Shown: one piece after another, positions 35,810 to 45,302 of the stretch
Position numbering within the stretch: the first letter of the stretch is position 1
Layout of the letters: each line of letters starts with the position of its first letter
Assembly (NCBI GenBank): GCA_964244655.1
Contig: CAXTJU010000003.1
Span: 27,204 to 91,203 of the forward strand
Direction of reading: 5' to 3'
DNA: 64,000 nucleotides
Source: LMUY01 sp964244655
GTDB lineage: Bacteria > Pseudomonadota > Alphaproteobacteria > Acetobacterales > Acetobacteraceae
Position numbers and translations under genes: made by a program
Notes under the pieces: generated by a model
What the model saw: the letters and a program-made list of their open reading frames with translations, nothing else
Database searches by the model: none
What the model was told of the DNA's origin: nothing

Positions 35810-36943
35810 ATGTCCGAGTTCACGCCTGCGGACTTCGAAGACCCCGATGCGGACACCATCCGCACCACGCCGCTGTACGCGCTGCACGTGCGCCTGGGCG
35901 CGCGCATGGTCCCTTTCGCCGGGTATGAGCTGCCGGTGCAGTTCCCCGCCGGGGTGATCGCCGAACATGCCCAGTGCCGTGAGCGCGCCGCACTGTTCGA
36001 CGTGTCCCACATGGGCCAAATCAGCCTGCACGGCGCCGAGGCTGCCGCGGCGCTCGAAACCCTGGTGCCCGGCGACATGCTGGGTCTGCAGCCGGGCCGC
36101 CAGCGCTACTCCCTGTTCCTGGACGAGGCCGGCGGCATCCTGGACGACATCATGGTCGCCAACCACGGGGACCGGCTGCTGCTGGTGGTGAACGCCAGCC
36201 GCAAGGGCGCCGATGCCACCCACCTCGCCACCCGCATCCCGCACATCGCGGCCGAGCGGCACGATGACCGGGCGCTGCTGGCGCTGCAAGGCCCGGCGGC
36301 GGCGGCCGTCATGGCACGGCTCTCGCCGGAGGCCGCGGCGCTGCCGTTCATGGGCGTGGCCGCGGTCAGCCTCGCCGGCATCGCCGCCTGGGTCAGCCGC
36401 TCGGGCTACACGGGGGAAGACGGGTTCGAGATCTCCGTCCCCGGCGCGGACGCCGAGGCGCTGGCGACCAGGCTGCTGGCCGAACCGGAAGTCGGCCCCG
36501 CCGGGCTGGGCGCGCGCGACAGCCTGCGCCTGGAAGCGGGGCTGCCACTCTACGGCCTGGACATCGACGAGCTGACCACCCCCGTCGAAGCCAACCTGGC
36601 CTGGACAGTGGCCAAGCGCCGGCGGGAGGCCCGCGACTTCCCCGGCGCGGTCGCTATCTGCGACCAGCTCGCCAACGGTCCCACCCGGCTGCGCATGGGC
36701 CTGCGTCCCGATGGGAACGCCCCCGCCCGGGCCGAGACGGTGATTGCCGCGCCGGACGGCACGGAGGCCGGCAGCATCACCTCCGGCGGCTTCGGCCCCA
36801 CCATCAACGGCCCCGTCTCCATGGGCTACGTCCGCCGCGACCTCGCCACCGTCGGCCAGGCGGTGAACCTGCTGGTGCGCGGCAAGCTTCTGCCCGCCCG
36901 CGTCGCCGCCCTGCCGTTCGTCCCCCACCGCTACGCCCGCTGA
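35810..36943 (+). CDS. gcvT: Aminomethyltransferase (glycine cleavage T-protein)
   Basis: Transfers the aminomethyl carbon from lipoylated H-protein to tetrahydrofolate, releasing ammonia. The 377-residue protein has the N-terminal TTPLYALHVRLGARMVPFAGYELPV, the FDVSHMGQ stretch, SGYTGEDGFEI and the C-terminal EAGSITSGGFGPTI, all standard for GcvT. First gene of the riboswitch-controlled operon; gcvH follows 11 bases downstream with an AAGGAG ribosome site. An N-terminal extension of about 15 acidic residues is slightly longer than in E. coli. Confidence 0.96.
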   Translation: MSEFTPADFEDPDADTIRTTPLYALHVRLGARMVPFAGYELPVQFPAGVIAEHAQCRERAALFDVSHMGQISLHGAEAAAALETLVPGDMLGLQPGRQRYSLFLDEAGGILDDIMVANHGDRLLLVVNASRKGADATHLATRIPHIAAERHDDRALLALQGPAAAAVMARLSPEAAALPFMGVAAVSLAGIAAWVSRSGYTGEDGFEISVPGADAEALATRLLAEPEVGPAGLGARDSLRLEAGLPLYGLDIDELTTPVEANLAWTVAKRRREARDFPGAVAICDQLANGPTRLRMGLRPDGNAPARAETVIAAPDGTEAGSITSGGFGPTINGPVSMGYVRRDLATVGQAVNLLVRGKLLPARVAALPFVPHRYAR

Positions 36944-36954
36944 AGGAGCCTGCC

Positions 36955-37326
36955 ATGATCCGCTACACCAAGGACCACGAGTGGGTGCGCCTCGACGGCG
37001 CGGTCGCTACCGTCGGCATCACCACCCACGCGCAGGACGCCCTGGGGGACCTCGTGTTCGTCGAGCTGCCCGAGCCTGGGCGGGAGGTGGCGCCCGAGGA
37101 GGCGGTGGCCGTCGTGGAGTCGGTGAAGGCGGCGAGCGACGTGTACGCGCCGCTGGCCGGCCGAGTGACGGAGATCAATGGCAAGCTGGCCGAGGACCCG
37201 GCGCTGGTGAACCGGGACCCGGCGGGCGAGGGCTGGTTCTTCAAGCTGGCCCTGTCGGACGCCGGGTCGTTCGACGGATTGATGGATCAGGCGTCGTACG
37301 ACGCGTTGCTGGCGGAGACGGCATGA
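36955..37326 (+). CDS. gcvH: Glycine cleavage H-protein
   Basis: A 123-residue lipoyl carrier that shuttles the aminomethyl intermediate between P-, T- and L-proteins. The start YTKDHEWVRLDG and the lipoylation motif VVESVKAASDVYAPL, with modified lysine at about residue 58, are intact. A good AAGGAG box lies seven bases upstream of the ATG. The TGA overlaps the gcvP ATG. No L-protein (lpd) is in the window; it is normally shared with other dehydrogenases. Confidence 0.97.
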   Translation: MIRYTKDHEWVRLDGAVATVGITTHAQDALGDLVFVELPEPGREVAPEEAVAVVESVKAASDVYAPLAGRVTEINGKLAEDPALVNRDPAGEGWFFKLALSDAGSFDGLMDQASYDALLAETA

Positions 37327-40187
37327 TGGACGCGATCGCCGAGCTGGCCGCGCTGGAGGACAGCTTCGTTCCCCGCCACATCGCCCCCACCGAAGCCGAC
37401 ATCGCCGCCATGCTGCACGTGGTTGGCGCCGAGAGCCTGGCGGCGCTGGCGGCGCAGACCGTGCCCGGCGACATCCGCACGCCGCCGATGGCGGGCCTGC
37501 CCGACGCGATCCCGGAAGCCGCCGCCATCGAGGAGCTGCGCGACCTGGCCGGGCAGAACCGGCGGCTACGCTCGCTGATCGGCCAGGGCTACCACGGCAC
37601 GATCACCCCCCCGGTGATCGGGCGCAACGTGCTGGAGAACCCCGGCTGGTACACCGCCTACACGCCCTACCAGGCGGAATTGGCGCAGGGCCGGCTGGAG
37701 GCGCTGCTCACCTTCCAGACCATGATCTGCGACCTCACCGCCATGCCGATCGCCAACGCCTCCCTGCTGGACGAGGCGACCGCGGCAGCGGAGGCGGTGG
37801 CGATGGCGCACGCCGCCGCCCGCACCAAGTCGGCCAGTATCGCCGTGTGCGCCGACCTACACCCGCAAACGGCGGCTGTGCTGCAAACCCGCGCCGCCCC
37901 GCTCGGCTGGGCGCTGCACCCCTTCGCGCCTGGCGACACGGCGGCGATCGGCGCGGCGCAGCCCTTCGCGGTGGTGCTGCAATACCCGGGCACCTCCGGC
38001 GCGCTGCGGGATCTGCACGCCGAGATCGCGGCGGCGCACGAGGCGGGCGCGCTGGCAATCGTGTGCGCGGACCTGTTGAGCCTGGTGCTGCTGACGCCGC
38101 CGGGCGCCATGGGGGCGGACGTGGTGGTCGGCTCGGCGCAGCGCTTCGGCGTGCCGATGGGGTTCGGCGGGCCGCACGCGGCGTTCTTCGCCACGCTGGA
38201 CAAGTTCAAGCGCGTCATGCCCGGCCGGCTGGTCGGCGTCTCGCAGGATGCGGCGGGGCAGCCGGCGCTGCGGCTTGCCCTGCAAACCCGCGAGCAGCAC
38301 ATCCGCCGCGAAAAGGCGACCAGCAACATCTGCACCGCGCAGGTGTTGCTGGCGGTGATGGCGGGGATGTACGCCGTCTGGCACGGCCCGGCCGGGCTGG
38401 CCCGCATCGCGCGCCGCGCCAACCTGCAGGCGCGCGCCCTGGCGGAGGCCGGCGCGCGGGCGGGGCTGGCGCTGCGGCACGACAGCTTCTTCGACACGGT
38501 GGCGTTCGAGGTGCCTGACGCGGACGGGCTGATGGCCCGCGCGGTGGACGCCGGGTTCAACCTGCGCCGACTGGACGCGACGGGCGTCGCCATCTCGCTC
38601 GACGAGACGGTGACGGCGGCGGAGTTGGCCGCGCTGGCCGGGCTGCTGGGGGCGGAGCTGGCCGGCGCCCCCCCGTCCATCCCGGCGGAGCTGCTGCGCA
38701 CCGGCGCCCTGCTGCCGCACCCGGTGTTCGGCGCGCACCGCTCCGAGCATGAGATGCTGCGCTACCTCAAGCGCCTGGAGGACCGGGACGTGGCGCTGAA
38801 CCGCTCCATGATCCCGCTCGGCTCCTGCACCATGAAGCTGAACGCGACGGCGGAGATGATCCCGGTCACGCTGCCGGGCTTCGCCGACATCCACCCCTTC
38901 GCGCCCTCGGACCAGACGGCCGGCTACAACACCTTGATCGAGCGGCTGGCCGGCTGGCTGGCTGCGGCCACCGGCTTCGCCGCCGTGTCGTTGCAGCCGA
39001 ACGCCGGGTCGCAGGGGGAGTACGCCGGGTTGCTGGCCATCCGCGCCTACCACGCCTCGCGCGGCCAGGGCGGGCGCGACGTATGCCTCATCCCGTCCTC
39101 CGCCCACGGCACCAACCCGGCGAGCGCGGTGATGGCCGGGTTGCGGGTCGTGGTCGTCGGCTGCGACCGGGACGGCAACGTGGACTTGGCCGACCTGCGC
39201 GCCAAGGCGGCGCTGCACGCGGACCGGCTGGCCGCCCTGATGGTGACATACCCCTCCACCCACGGCGTGTTCGAGGGCGAGATCCGCGCCATCTGCGCCA
39301 CCGTGCACGAGCATGGCGGCCAGGTGTACATGGACGGCGCCAACATGAACGCCCAACTCGGCCTGACCAGCCCGGCGGCGATCGGCGCCGACGTGTGCCA
39401 CCTCAACCTGCACAAGACGTTCTGCATCCCGCATGGCGGCGGCGGACCCGGCGTCGGCCCGATCGGCGTCGCCGTCCACCTGGCGCCGCACCTGCCGAAC
39501 CACCCCGCCCGGCCGGATGCCGGGCCGGCCGGCGGCTATGGCCCGGTGAGTGCCGCGCCGTTCGGCTCGGCGCTGATCCTGCCGATCTCCTACGCCTACA
39601 TCCGCATGATGGGCGCCGCCGGGCTGACCCGGGCCTCCGAAGTCGCCATCTTGAACGCGAACTACATGGCAGCCCGGCTGCGGAATGCCTACCCGGTGCT
39701 GTATGCGGGGCAGGGGGGCCGGGTGGCGCACGAGTGCATCATCGACTGCCGCGGCTTCCAGGCGGAGGCGGGCGTCATGGTGGAGGACATCGCCAAGCGC
39801 CTACAGGATTACGGCTTCCACGCCCCCACCATGTCCTGGCCGGTGGCGGGCACGCTGATGATCGAGCCCACGGAAAGCGAGCCGAAAGCCGAGCTGGACC
39901 GGTTTTGCGAGGCGATGCTGGCGATCCGTGCGGAGATCGCGGCGGTGGCCGAGGGCAGGGCGGACCGGGCGGACAACGCGCTGAAGCACGCCCCGCACAC
40001 CGCGGCGGAAGCGATGGCAGAGACGTGGCCGCACGTCTATTCGCGGGCGGAGGCGGTGTTCCCGCTGCCCTGGGTGCGCGCCAACAAGTACTGGCCGCCG
40101 GTCAAGCGGGTGGACAACGTGTATGGCGACCGCAACCTGGTCTGCACCTGCGCGCCGCTGGAGGCGTATGCGATGGCGGCGGAGTGA
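37323..40187 (+). CDS. gcvP: Glycine dehydrogenase (P-protein), single-chain form
   Basis: Decarboxylates glycine and passes the aminomethyl group to GcvH. This is the fused form of about 954 residues; both halves are present. The N-terminal half has LIGQGYHGTITPPVIGRNVLENPGWYTAYTPYQ-like family sequence and the C-terminal half has the PLP-lysine motif HLNLHKTFCIPHGGGGPG (lysine at about residue 698). The frame runs upstream through gcvH, but the ATG at 37323 overlaps the gcvH stop (ATGA) and gives the family N-terminus MMDAIAELAALEDSF. Confidence 0.97.
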   Translation: MMDAIAELAALEDSFVPRHIAPTEADIAAMLHVVGAESLAALAAQTVPGDIRTPPMAGLPDAIPEAAAIEELRDLAGQNRRLRSLIGQGYHGTITPPVIGRNVLENPGWYTAYTPYQAELAQGRLEALLTFQTMICDLTAMPIANASLLDEATAAAEAVAMAHAAARTKSASIAVCADLHPQTAAVLQTRAAPLGWALHPFAPGDTAAIGAAQPFAVVLQYPGTSGALRDLHAEIAAAHEAGALAIVCADLLSLVLLTPPGAMGADVVVGSAQRFGVPMGFGGPHAAFFATLDKFKRVMPGRLVGVSQDAAGQPALRLALQTREQHIRREKATSNICTAQVLLAVMAGMYAVWHGPAGLARIARRANLQARALAEAGARAGLALRHDSFFDTVAFEVPDADGLMARAVDAGFNLRRLDATGVAISLDETVTAAELAALAGLLGAELAGAPPSIPAELLRTGALLPHPVFGAHRSEHEMLRYLKRLEDRDVALNRSMIPLGSCTMKLNATAEMIPVTLPGFADIHPFAPSDQTAGYNTLIERLAGWLAAATGFAAVSLQPNAGSQGEYAGLLAIRAYHASRGQGGRDVCLIPSSAHGTNPASAVMAGLRVVVVGCDRDGNVDLADLRAKAALHADRLAALMVTYPSTHGVFEGEIRAICATVHEHGGQVYMDGANMNAQLGLTSPAAIGADVCHLNLHKTFCIPHGGGGPGVGPIGVAVHLAPHLPNHPARPDAGPAGGYGPVSAAPFGSALILPISYAYIRMMGAAGLTRASEVAILNANYMAARLRNAYPVLYAGQGGRVAHECIIDCRGFQAEAGVMVEDIAKRLQDYGFHAPTMSWPVAGTLMIEPTESEPKAELDRFCEAMLAIRAEIAAVAEGRADRADNALKHAPHTAAEAMAETWPHVYSRAEAVFPLPWVRANKYWPPVKRVDNVYGDRNLVCTCAPLEAYAMAAE

Positions 40188-40218
40188 CTGGCGCCCCTCA
40201 TCCCTTGCGGGGAGGCGC

Positions 40219-41376
40219 TTGAGTCAGGGCTTTGCTGTTCTGCTTCTCCTAACCCTGGTTCGCTCGACGGGGATGGGCGTCTTGCCTGTGTCGGACGCCT
40301 ACGTCTGGCAACGCCGCTGGACGCCGGCGCTGGCCGAGGCCATTGCCGCCAACGCCAGCCTGTTTCGCGCTTGGCACGTGCTTGCGGCCGAGATCGCGGC
40401 GGACGGCGCTGCCGTGACGACGCAGGCGGACTGGTCGGCCTTGATGTCGGGAGGCCACGCCGTGGTCCCGGTGGTCCGCATCGAGGGCCGGATCGACGCC
40501 GCGCGGGAGCCAAGCCTCATCGCTGCGATCCGAGCCATCCTGGGCCGGTTGCCGCCTTCCCTCCGGGCGCAGGTCGAGATCGACCATGACAGCGCGACGG
40601 CGCAGCTGGCCGGTTATGCCGACTTCCTGGGCGCGCTGCGCTCCGCATTGCCGGGCACGGGGCTGTCCGCCACCGCCCTGCCAACCTGGCTTGCCTCGCC
40701 GGACTTCCCCGCCTTCGCGCAGGCCGTCGATCTGCTGATCCTGCAGGTGCATTCGATCGACGATCCGCGCCTGGGCCTGTTCGATCCGGCGCGGGCGGCG
40801 CGATGGGTCAACGCCCTGGCGCGCCGCACGTCCCGGCCCTTCCTCGTCGCCGTGCCGGCCTACGGCGCGCGCGTTGCTTCTGCGCCGGGCGGACGGCTGC
40901 TCGCAGTCTCAGCCGAGATGCATGCCATGGACGGCACGGCCGGAACGGAGGCTATGGCCTCGCCCCGCGTGGTGGCGGATTTCCTGGACGGCTTGCGGCG
41001 CGACCCGCCGGACGGGCTGCGCGGCCTCGTCTGGTTCCGGCTGCCGACGGTGGATGACCACCGGGCCTGGAGCGCCGCGACGGTGCGGGCCGTGGCGCTG
41101 GGGCAGGCGCTGCGCCCGGATATCAGGGTCGTCACCCGGCCTGGCTGGGTCGATGGGATGCTGGACATCCTGGTCGTCAACGCGGGCGACACGGACGCGG
41201 CGTTGCCAGCCTCGGTGCCATTGCCGCCAGGATGCGGCGCGGCGGACGGCGTGGGCCAATACCGGCTGGAAGGCGCCGCCCTGACGTTGCGCGGCAACGC
41301 CCTGCTGCCGCCGCACGGGAGCGTCACGGCAGGCTGGGCGCGGTGCCCCGCGGGGAGGGTCGATGCGGCGGAGTAG
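40219..41376 (+). CDS. DUF3142-family exported protein
   Basis: A protein of about 385 residues that starts with a hydrophobic signal-like segment (GFAVLLLLTLVRSTG) followed by DAYVWQRRWTPALAEAI, the hallmark opening of DUF3142. Predicted fold is a TIM-barrel glycosidase-like domain: VVPVVRIEGRID, VEIDHDSATAQL, LILQVHSID and GLVWFRLPT are barrel-strand-like segments. No enzyme activity is established for the family. The frame is open from 40123 inside gcvP, but the TTG at 40219 behind a GGGGAGG box is the best start (short spacing); ATG 40272 is an alternative that would trim the signal. It overlaps the next gene by 14 bases. Confidence 0.75.
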   Translation: MSQGFAVLLLLTLVRSTGMGVLPVSDAYVWQRRWTPALAEAIAANASLFRAWHVLAAEIAADGAAVTTQADWSALMSGGHAVVPVVRIEGRIDAAREPSLIAAIRAILGRLPPSLRAQVEIDHDSATAQLAGYADFLGALRSALPGTGLSATALPTWLASPDFPAFAQAVDLLILQVHSIDDPRLGLFDPARAARWVNALARRTSRPFLVAVPAYGARVASAPGGRLLAVSAEMHAMDGTAGTEAMASPRVVADFLDGLRRDPPDGLRGLVWFRLPTVDDHRAWSAATVRAVALGQALRPDIRVVTRPGWVDGMLDILVVNAGDTDAALPASVPLPPGCGAADGVGQYRLEGAALTLRGNALLPPHGSVTAGWARCPAGRVDAAE

Positions 41377-43486
41377 GCTTTGCGCCTTGGCGCTTGCGGG
41401 CGTGGCGGCTGCGTCGGCAGGCCGGGCGTGCGTTAGCGGCCTGCCCTGGGAGCTGTTTAGCAACCGCAAGGAAGTCCGTGAGGCAACGCCGTTGAACAGC
41501 TTCGCGTGGGAGGCAAGCCATCTCGTACCCGCCCCGAAGCTGCCAGTGCCGCTCCCCCCAGGAATCGCTGACAGCTACAACCAGCAACGCACCACGGCCG
41601 AGGCGCTCGGGCTGACCGTAGGCCAGCAGGCCGCCGTGCAGGCGATGCGTTCCGAGCAGAGATTATCTTGGGCGCTCTTGGACGCCGAAGGACTGCCTGA
41701 GTCGGTGCGGCTCTACACCGCTGGTGCTGTCGCATTCACGCATTGGAATCCTGCGTTCGCTGCCGAGTCGTTCCGGGCGGTGCTGGCCCTGCCATTCGCG
41801 GAAGCAGCCCCGCGTGCCGTGTGGGCCGCCTACATGCTGGGCCGCCTGGCAGCCCAGCAAGGTGACCCAGCGGGTGCATCAGCCTTCTTTACCCAAACCC
41901 GCGCGCTGGCCGAGCAGGGTGCACCCGACCTGCTCGGCCTGGCCAGGGCAAGCCTAGGCGACGAGGCCCGGGTGCACTTGGACGTGGGCGAAATTCCCCA
42001 GGCGGTCACTCTCTATGCAAAGCAGGCGACCGCCGGGTCCGACGAGGGCGTGCAATCGTTACGGATGGTGGCCGAAGACTTCATGGCGCACCCGGAGCGC
42101 CTGGCGGACGCGGTCCGGGACCCGTTGACGCAGCGCCTGCTGGTGGTCCACGCCCTCGCCCTTGCCGGAGACTACCTGCATTCCGTGCATATCGGCGGCA
42201 CGATCGGCTGGGTCGCTCCGGACGGGTTTTTCCCTCCGGACGACCTGGACACCGACCCGCTCCGTGCTTTGTTCGATGCGATTTGGCGGTCCGGAGTCAC
42301 AGTTGCAGGAGCTGACCGGCTGGCTGCGCTCGCCTATCAGCTCGGAGATTACCAAGCTGCCAAGAGCCTGGCCACGACCTCCGGCACAGCCCTGGCCGTC
42401 TGGGTTCAGGCCAAGCTTGCGTTGCAGGCGGGCGACAACGCCGCGGGCGGGCGATTGCTGGCCCAAGCACTGCACGTCTCGGCGCAGGCCGGCGACGCAG
42501 GCTCCCTTGAACCCTCAAGCGCCGACCTGCTTCACGGCGAGGCTGCAACTTGGGCGCTCGGGCGCGGTGATTTCATCCAGGCCATGGCGGTGCTGTGGCC
42601 GGCCGCGCAAGCTTATTGGGGCGATGCCGCCTATCTTGCCGAGCGCGTGCTGACCACGGATGAACTCAAGGCCTTCGTGGACGCGAACGCGGCCAAGCCG
42701 GAGCCGCCCGCCGACTCCGGCAGGATCGTTCCGGTAAATCAGGTGCGAAGCCTGCTGGCCCGCCGTTTGATGCGGGACGGCCGCTATGATGAAGCGCCAG
42801 CCTATTTCGACCATATCGACAAGAGCGCCCCGGATACAGCCGCCGACGCTATCGCGTTCGCTCGTGCCTCGCGTCAGTCGCGCAATGCGTTCTGGGCCTT
42901 GGACCGAGCGCGGACGGGCTGGGCCGTGGCGTTGCTGCTGCGTCGGCAAGGCATGGAGCTGACGGGCATGGAGACGACCCCGGACGGCGAGGAGTGGGAC
43001 GGGCGCTACTCCTTCGGCTATGGACCTGGACTGGACGAATTGGAACGGCAGCCGGCGGGCCTGTCCGTGCCAGACGAGCTGGTCCGCTATCAGGCGAGCC
43101 GCGCCGAACCGGATTTGCGCTTCCATTACCGCTATCTCGCGGCCGACCAGGCAGTGCAAGCCGCCGCAGAGTTGCCGCCCCGCAGCCAAGCCTATGCGGC
43201 GATCCTCTGCCAAGCGTCACACTGGATGCTCAGCAGCCACGCCGATGAAAAGGCCGCAGCAATCTATCGTCGCTACGTCAGCACGGGCGCAGTCGTCCCG
43301 TTCGCCACCCATTTCGGCCATGGCTGCCCCGAGCCGGATTTCGCCGCGGTCTCTGCCACGCGTCAGAAGCTGGCTTCCTTGCAGGTCAGGGACGTCATTC
43401 ACCGCCACAAGCAGGCTATAGCGGCAGGAACGGCGCTGTTGCTCGCCGCCGTGGCCGCTTCGACTGTTTGGGCGCGAAGGCGATAG
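41363..43486 (+). CDS. Large exported helical-repeat (TPR/Sel1-like) protein
   Basis: A 707-residue protein with a signal peptide (LCALALAGVAAASAGRACVSG) and, near the C-terminus, a single helix (AGTALLLAAVAASTVWA) followed by RRR, so it is probably anchored in the inner membrane with its bulk in the periplasm. The body is alanine-rich and helical with tandem two-helix units (AYMLGRLAAQQGDPAGASAFF, LAYQLGDYQAAKSLA, RLMRDGRYDEAPAYFDHID) like degenerate TPRs. It overlaps the DUF3142 gene, a pairing that suggests one complex or pathway, perhaps polysaccharide-related. I do not recognise a named family. Confidence 0.75.
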   Translation: MRRSRLCALALAGVAAASAGRACVSGLPWELFSNRKEVREATPLNSFAWEASHLVPAPKLPVPLPPGIADSYNQQRTTAEALGLTVGQQAAVQAMRSEQRLSWALLDAEGLPESVRLYTAGAVAFTHWNPAFAAESFRAVLALPFAEAAPRAVWAAYMLGRLAAQQGDPAGASAFFTQTRALAEQGAPDLLGLARASLGDEARVHLDVGEIPQAVTLYAKQATAGSDEGVQSLRMVAEDFMAHPERLADAVRDPLTQRLLVVHALALAGDYLHSVHIGGTIGWVAPDGFFPPDDLDTDPLRALFDAIWRSGVTVAGADRLAALAYQLGDYQAAKSLATTSGTALAVWVQAKLALQAGDNAAGGRLLAQALHVSAQAGDAGSLEPSSADLLHGEAATWALGRGDFIQAMAVLWPAAQAYWGDAAYLAERVLTTDELKAFVDANAAKPEPPADSGRIVPVNQVRSLLARRLMRDGRYDEAPAYFDHIDKSAPDTAADAIAFARASRQSRNAFWALDRARTGWAVALLLRRQGMELTGMETTPDGEEWDGRYSFGYGPGLDELERQPAGLSVPDELVRYQASRAEPDLRFHYRYLAADQAVQAAAELPPRSQAYAAILCQASHWMLSSHADEKAAAIYRRYVSTGAVVPFATHFGHGCPEPDFAAVSATRQKLASLQVRDVIHRHKQAIAAGTALLLAAVAASTVWARRR

Positions 43487-43498
43487 GCCGCAGCCTTG

Positions 43499-43576
43499 CG
43501 CCAACGGCCATCCTTGCCAATCCATCGTCATGCCCGAGCTAAATCCGGGCACCTGTCAACCAGAGGGCCGTTGGCG
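43499..43576. terminator. Nested inverted repeats between convergent genes
   Basis: CGCCAACGGCC at 43499-43509 is perfectly matched by GGCCGTTGGCG at 43566-43576, and within the loop TGCCCG (43531-43536) pairs with CGGGCA (43546-43551). It lies in the 109-base gap where the repeat-protein gene and the S10 peptidase gene converge, so a bidirectional terminator or transcript-end structure is likely. There is no T run, so intrinsic termination is not certain. Confidence 0.45.
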
Positions 43577-43595
43577 TCAGCAGCCAGGGCCGGCG

Positions 43596-45236
43596 TCAAG
43601 GCGGGTTCTGCCCGTCCGTGCGCGCGATGAAGCCAGCCACGTTGTCGTGCAGCGTCTTCAGCGCCGTGGGAAGCGCATAGACCATGTGCCCCGACTCGTA
43701 TTGCCGATACTCGATGTTGGCCTGCAACGCCGGCGCCATCGGCAGGTGCTGCATCTCGTACACGCCCTCGTAGAACGGCGTCGCCAGGTCGAAAACGCCG
43801 GCGTTCAACTGGACCTTGAGCGTGGGGTTGTACTTCAGCGCGTGCGCCAGGTCCGGCATCACGTTGGCCGACTGGTCGAGCGGCTGGTCGGAGCCGGGCG
43901 GTTGATGCTTGGAGTTCCACGTCTTGGAGGTATCGACATACAGCTGGTAGGTCTTGCCCGCGCCGTATTGCAGCACCCGGCGCACGTAGTCGTTGAACCC
44001 GGCCACGTAGGCGGACGCGATCGCCGCGGATTGCGGGTCGTAGTCGGCCTCCTTGCCCAGCCGATCCATCGCCGGGCCACTGAACCGCGTGTCCAGCCGT
44101 CCGGTGGTGAGGCCCTGGTCGGCTTGCAGCGTCTGCTCGAACTCGCCGCCATCCACCCGCAGGTTGGCCCGCTCGATGTACTCCGCCGGCAGCCCGGTGT
44201 AGTCGTGCAGCCTGGCCACGATGGCGGCCCGCCGCGCCGGGTCGAGCGCGGCGCCGGCCGCGAGGGCGCCGGCGTAGTCGCCCATCGCGAACGCCTCCAC
44301 CTCCGTCAGCAAGGATGGCAGGTCCGTGAAACGCGGATCGAGCCGGTGGTGGTACCAGGCCGTCGCGGCATAGGTGGGCAGCGCCAGCTGGTAGGGCAGG
44401 TCGATCCCGGGGTTGGTCTCGGGACCGTCCGGGCTGAGGTCGAAGCTAAGGATTTGCGACAGCATGACGACGCCGTTGAAATCCACCGCCCGCTGCTCCA
44501 GCAGATCGACCAACACGGCGCTGCGCGTGGTGCCGTAACTCTCGCCGAACAGGTATTTCGGGGACGCCCACCGGCCGTATTTCGACAGGAACGCGGTGAT
44601 GAACTCGGCGAAGGCGTGCGCGTCGGCGTCGATGCCGTAGAACGCCTTTTCCTTGTCGTGGCCGGCGATGCGGCCGAAGCCGGTGCCGGGCGCGTCGATG
44701 AACACCAGGTCGCTGGCGTCCAGCAGGCTCTGGTCGTTCTCGACCAGGCGATAGGGGGCCGGGGGCGAGTGCGCCGCGTCGGCCGTCACCACGCGCTGCG
44801 GCCCGAAGGCGCCCATGTGCAGCCACACCGAGGCGGACCCCGGGCCGCCGTTGAACAGGAAGGTGATCGGCCGGGTCAGGGGCTGCGCGCCGTGGCGGAA
44901 GTAGGCGACATAGAACATGGCCGCTTCCGCGTCCGGGTTGCGCGCCTCGTCGCCGGGCTTCGCCGCATGGTCAGCCGCGTCGTTGGGCGGAGCGGCGTCG
45001 TCCCAGCCCTTCGGATGCACGACGAGGGTGCCGGCCACCGCTTGGTAGTCGATCCGGACGCCGCCAACCGTGACGGCCCCGTCGCTCGCCACCGAGTCGG
45101 AGCTGAGGGCCGGCGGCTTCGCGGCGTCGTCGCGGGCATCCGGGGCGGGCGGCGCCGCAGCCGCGGGCAGCGCCGCCGCGAGCGCCAAGGCGATCGCGAG
45201 AGGGGGCAGCTTCAGGGTGGCGGTGATTGGGTTCAT
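43596..45236 (-). CDS. Peptidase S10 family serine carboxypeptidase
   Basis: A secreted enzyme of 546 residues that removes C-terminal amino acids, usually at acid pH. A signal peptide (LPPLAIALALAAALPAAAA) leads an alpha/beta-hydrolase domain: the oxyanion motif FLFNGGPGSASVW, the nucleophile in FGESYGTTRSAV, an aspartate in the VFDLATPF region, and the histidine in YESGHMVY. The ATG at 45236 removes a long low-similarity extension. Bacterial S10 enzymes are periplasmic or secreted and common in acid-tolerant Acetobacteraceae. It diverges from the DUF3859 gene by 66 bases. Confidence 0.9.
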   Translation of the reverse strand: MNPITATLKLPPLAIALALAAALPAAAAPPAPDARDDAAKPPALSSDSVASDGAVTVGGVRIDYQAVAGTLVVHPKGWDDAAPPNDAADHAAKPGDEARNPDAEAAMFYVAYFRHGAQPLTRPITFLFNGGPGSASVWLHMGAFGPQRVVTADAAHSPPAPYRLVENDQSLLDASDLVFIDAPGTGFGRIAGHDKEKAFYGIDADAHAFAEFITAFLSKYGRWASPKYLFGESYGTTRSAVLVDLLEQRAVDFNGVVMLSQILSFDLSPDGPETNPGIDLPYQLALPTYAATAWYHHRLDPRFTDLPSLLTEVEAFAMGDYAGALAAGAALDPARRAAIVARLHDYTGLPAEYIERANLRVDGGEFEQTLQADQGLTTGRLDTRFSGPAMDRLGKEADYDPQSAAIASAYVAGFNDYVRRVLQYGAGKTYQLYVDTSKTWNSKHQPPGSDQPLDQSANVMPDLAHALKYNPTLKVQLNAGVFDLATPFYEGVYEMQHLPMAPALQANIEYRQYESGHMVYALPTALKTLHDNVAGFIARTDGQNPP

Positions 45237-45302
45237 GCTGCGGCGGATAGACCGTTTGCGCCGAACTCGGCAACATGGCGGCGAACAGCGCGGAGGGTCC
45301 AA

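Noticed and set aside
43530..45300. A plus-strand extension of the DUF3859 frame through the S10 peptidase
   Set aside because: The upstream part is antisense to a strongly supported peptidase gene; the signal peptide begins at 45303.
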